A stretch of DNA of 64,000 bases from Alkalibaculum sporogenes (GTDB lineage Bacteria; Bacillota; Clostridia; Eubacteriales; Alkalibacteraceae), in the NCBI RefSeq assembly GCF_009362815.1, contig NZ_WHNX01000014.1, positions 1-64,000 of the forward strand, given 5' to 3'. Below, piece by piece: positions 62,967 through 64,000 of the stretch. The notes beneath the pieces were generated by a model. That model searched no databases. It saw only the letters and a program-made list of their open reading frames with translations, and was not told the origin of the DNA. A program made the translations under genes and the position numbers. Every line of letters starts with the position of its first letter. The stretch's first letter is position 1.

Positions 62967-63013
62967 TTCAGTAGGGGATTGAAAAAAATCTACTGAATAA
63001 AGTTTCACTTTAT
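62967..63013 (+). promoter_or_regulatory. Shared leader element, copy 2
   Basis: TTCAGTAG / CTACTGAA forms an 8-bp stem, followed by TAAAGTTTCACTTTAT, matching 30429-30472. It lies 48 nt before the ABC permease start. Confidence 0.65.
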
Positions 63014-63061
63014 AGGATTTACATCTAGAAGAGAGCATGTAAAGAAAGAGGGGATAGATTT

Positions 63062-64000
63062 TTGAACAAGAAAGAAATCGGGCAAAGATTGTTGCAAATT
63101 ATTGTCGTCCTATTTGGTGTAAGTTTTTTAACATTTAGCTTAACCTATCTAGCTCCTGGTGATCCTGCTTCTGCTATGTATGAAGCTAGTGGTATCATTC
63201 CTACACAAGAAATGTTAGAATCAGCACGTCTGTCCATGGGTTTGGACAAGCCATTTTTAATGCGTTATATTATATGGCTAACTAATTGTCTTCAAGGTGA
63301 TTTCGGTACGTCATTTTTTATGCATAGGGAAGTAGTCGTTTTACTGATGGATCGCCTTATACCAACTATCCAATTGACTTTTTTTTCTTTACTAATAACT
63401 GTGATTGTATCTATACCTATGGGTATTTTAGCAGCAGTTTATAAAAATAAATTGCCAGATTATATTATTAGAGGGCTAACATTTTTTGGGATTTCAATGC
63501 CTGGTTTTTGGATAGGATTAATACTTTTATACATATTTGCTCTAAAACTTAATCTTTTACCAGTAATATCTAGTGGAATGGGATTTCAAAAAGTAATTTT
63601 ACCAGCCATAACTTTGGCTATTGCCATGTCTGCTAAATATACTAGACAGGTAAGAACTGTTGTTCTAGAAGAATTAAATAAGGACTACATTATTGGAGCT
63701 AGGACTCGAGGTATTAAAGAAAGTGTTATCCTGATAAAGCACGCTTTGCCAAATTCTATGTTGCCATTAATTACGCTTTTAGGGCTTTCACTAGGCTCCC
63801 TATTAGCTGGAACTGCAGTAGTAGAGATTGTCTTTTCTTATCCAGGTCTAGGTAATTTAGCTGTTAGTGCTGTTTCAACTAGAGATTATCCTTTGATACA
63901 GGGATTTGTTTTATGGATATCTCTAATGTATATGATCATTAATCTTGTAGTTGACATATCCTACAATTTCTTTGATCCTCGTATAGGGAAAAAGGAGGTG
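63062..64000 (+). CDS. Peptide/nickel-type ABC transporter permease (DppB/NikB-like), runs to the window end
   Basis: The frame starts at TTG 63062 after GAGGGG and is open for 313 codons to the last base, so the stop lies outside. The N-terminus RLLQIIVVLFGVSFLTFSLTYLAPGDPA is typical of the first permease of peptide/nickel/opine importers. The EAA loop EELNKDYIIGARTRGIKESVILIKHALPNSMLPLITLLG couples to the ATPase. The C-terminal AVSTRDYPLIQGFVLW and NFFDPRIG match the family end, so it is nearly complete. The final GGAGGTG may be the RBS or start of the next permease gene. An upstream cobalamin riboswitch suggests a metal or corrinoid-linked substrate, but a transposase remnant intervenes. 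Confidence 0.9.
   Translation, partial: MNKKEIGQRLLQIIVVLFGVSFLTFSLTYLAPGDPASAMYEASGIIPTQEMLESARLSMGLDKPFLMRYIIWLTNCLQGDFGTSFFMHREVVVLLMDRLIPTIQLTFFSLLITVIVSIPMGILAAVYKNKLPDYIIRGLTFFGISMPGFWIGLILLYIFALKLNLLPVISSGMGFQKVILPAITLAIAMSAKYTRQVRTVVLEELNKDYIIGARTRGIKESVILIKHALPNSMLPLITLLGLSLGSLLAGTAVVEIVFSYPGLGNLAVSAVSTRDYPLIQGFVLWISLMYMIINLVVDISYNFFDPRIGKKEV

Overview
The window looks like chromosomal DNA of a low-G+C, anaerobic Firmicute of the Clostridia type. The base composition is strongly A+T rich, ribosome binding sites are AGGAGG-like, TTG and GTG starts are common, and promoters are close to the sigma-A consensus (several TTGACA-17-TATAAT). Gene content agrees: a corrinoid-dependent methyltransferase pair, PTS and TRAP/TAXI transporters, TagF-type teichoic acid synthesis and a cobalamin riboswitch. 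I cannot name the species. No rRNA, tRNA or CRISPR array was seen.

Layout. 0.2-2.7 kb: an LCP cell-wall ligase and a secreted helical protein of unknown function. 2.7-6 kb: a graveyard with a frameshifted HEPN-type Abi (abortive infection) gene behind a structured RNA, a broken CHAP/NlpC-like gene, and the first copy of a ~1.2-kb duplication (second copy at 33.5-34.8 kb). 6.4-11.8 kb: a minus-strand catabolic operon (RraA-like aldolase, 2-hydroxyacid dehydrogenase, SLC13-like permease, metallo-beta-lactamase-fold hydrolase) divergent from a LysR regulator. 12-17.5 kb: IS30 and RAYT remnants, an AlbA/schlafen-type regulator, an intact RAYT inserted in an ICMT-like gene, and a broken NusG-II gene. 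17.5-22.8 kb: a YheO-type regulator and an operon of RidA, a C-S lyase fused to a peroxiredoxin-like domain, a flavodoxin/ferredoxin protein and an amino-acid permease; this reads as one sulfur-amino-acid module. 24.3 kb: a radical SAM protein. 25.5-33.4 kb: a SorC-controlled sugar or polyol PTS operon with two class II aldolase-family enzymes and two dehydrogenases. 34-41 kb: small membrane and unknown genes, more RAYT copies, a group II intron 5' fragment and a nuclease-like gene. 40.9-42.1 kb: a methyltransferase behind an apparent transcription-attenuation leader with a seven-residue Arg-rich leader peptide. 42.4-50.4 kb: two XRE regulators divergent from a corrinoid protein, URO-D-family methyltransferase, GPH-type transporter, fused TRAP permease and TAXI binding lipoprotein. 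50.4-51.8 kb: a small toxin-antitoxin island between two copies of a hairpin-forming repeat. 52-58.4 kb: a DASS transporter, a GGDEF-EAL protein and a YtrA-type GntR/ABC operon. 58.9-61.7 kb: a GT2-TagF fusion. 62-64 kb: a candidate sRNA, a cobalamin riboswitch with terminator, a transposase remnant, and the start of a peptide/nickel-type ABC transporter that runs off the window.

Two interspersed repeat families run through the intergenic DNA. One is a composite palindromic family (cores like TCGCTTTGCTCCTCTGAATG and its partner carrying a CCCCG-CGGGG hairpin) found in at least seven clusters. The other is a set of scars carrying CTAGGGGAC near full or decayed RAYT genes. Together they explain most of the pseudogenes. 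The most interesting candidates are the attenuator-controlled methyltransferase (40.9-42.1 kb), the RidA/C-S lyase-peroxiredoxin operon (18.4-22.8 kb), the Abi gene with its RNA leader and truncated second copy, and the shared leader element found upstream of two unrelated operons.
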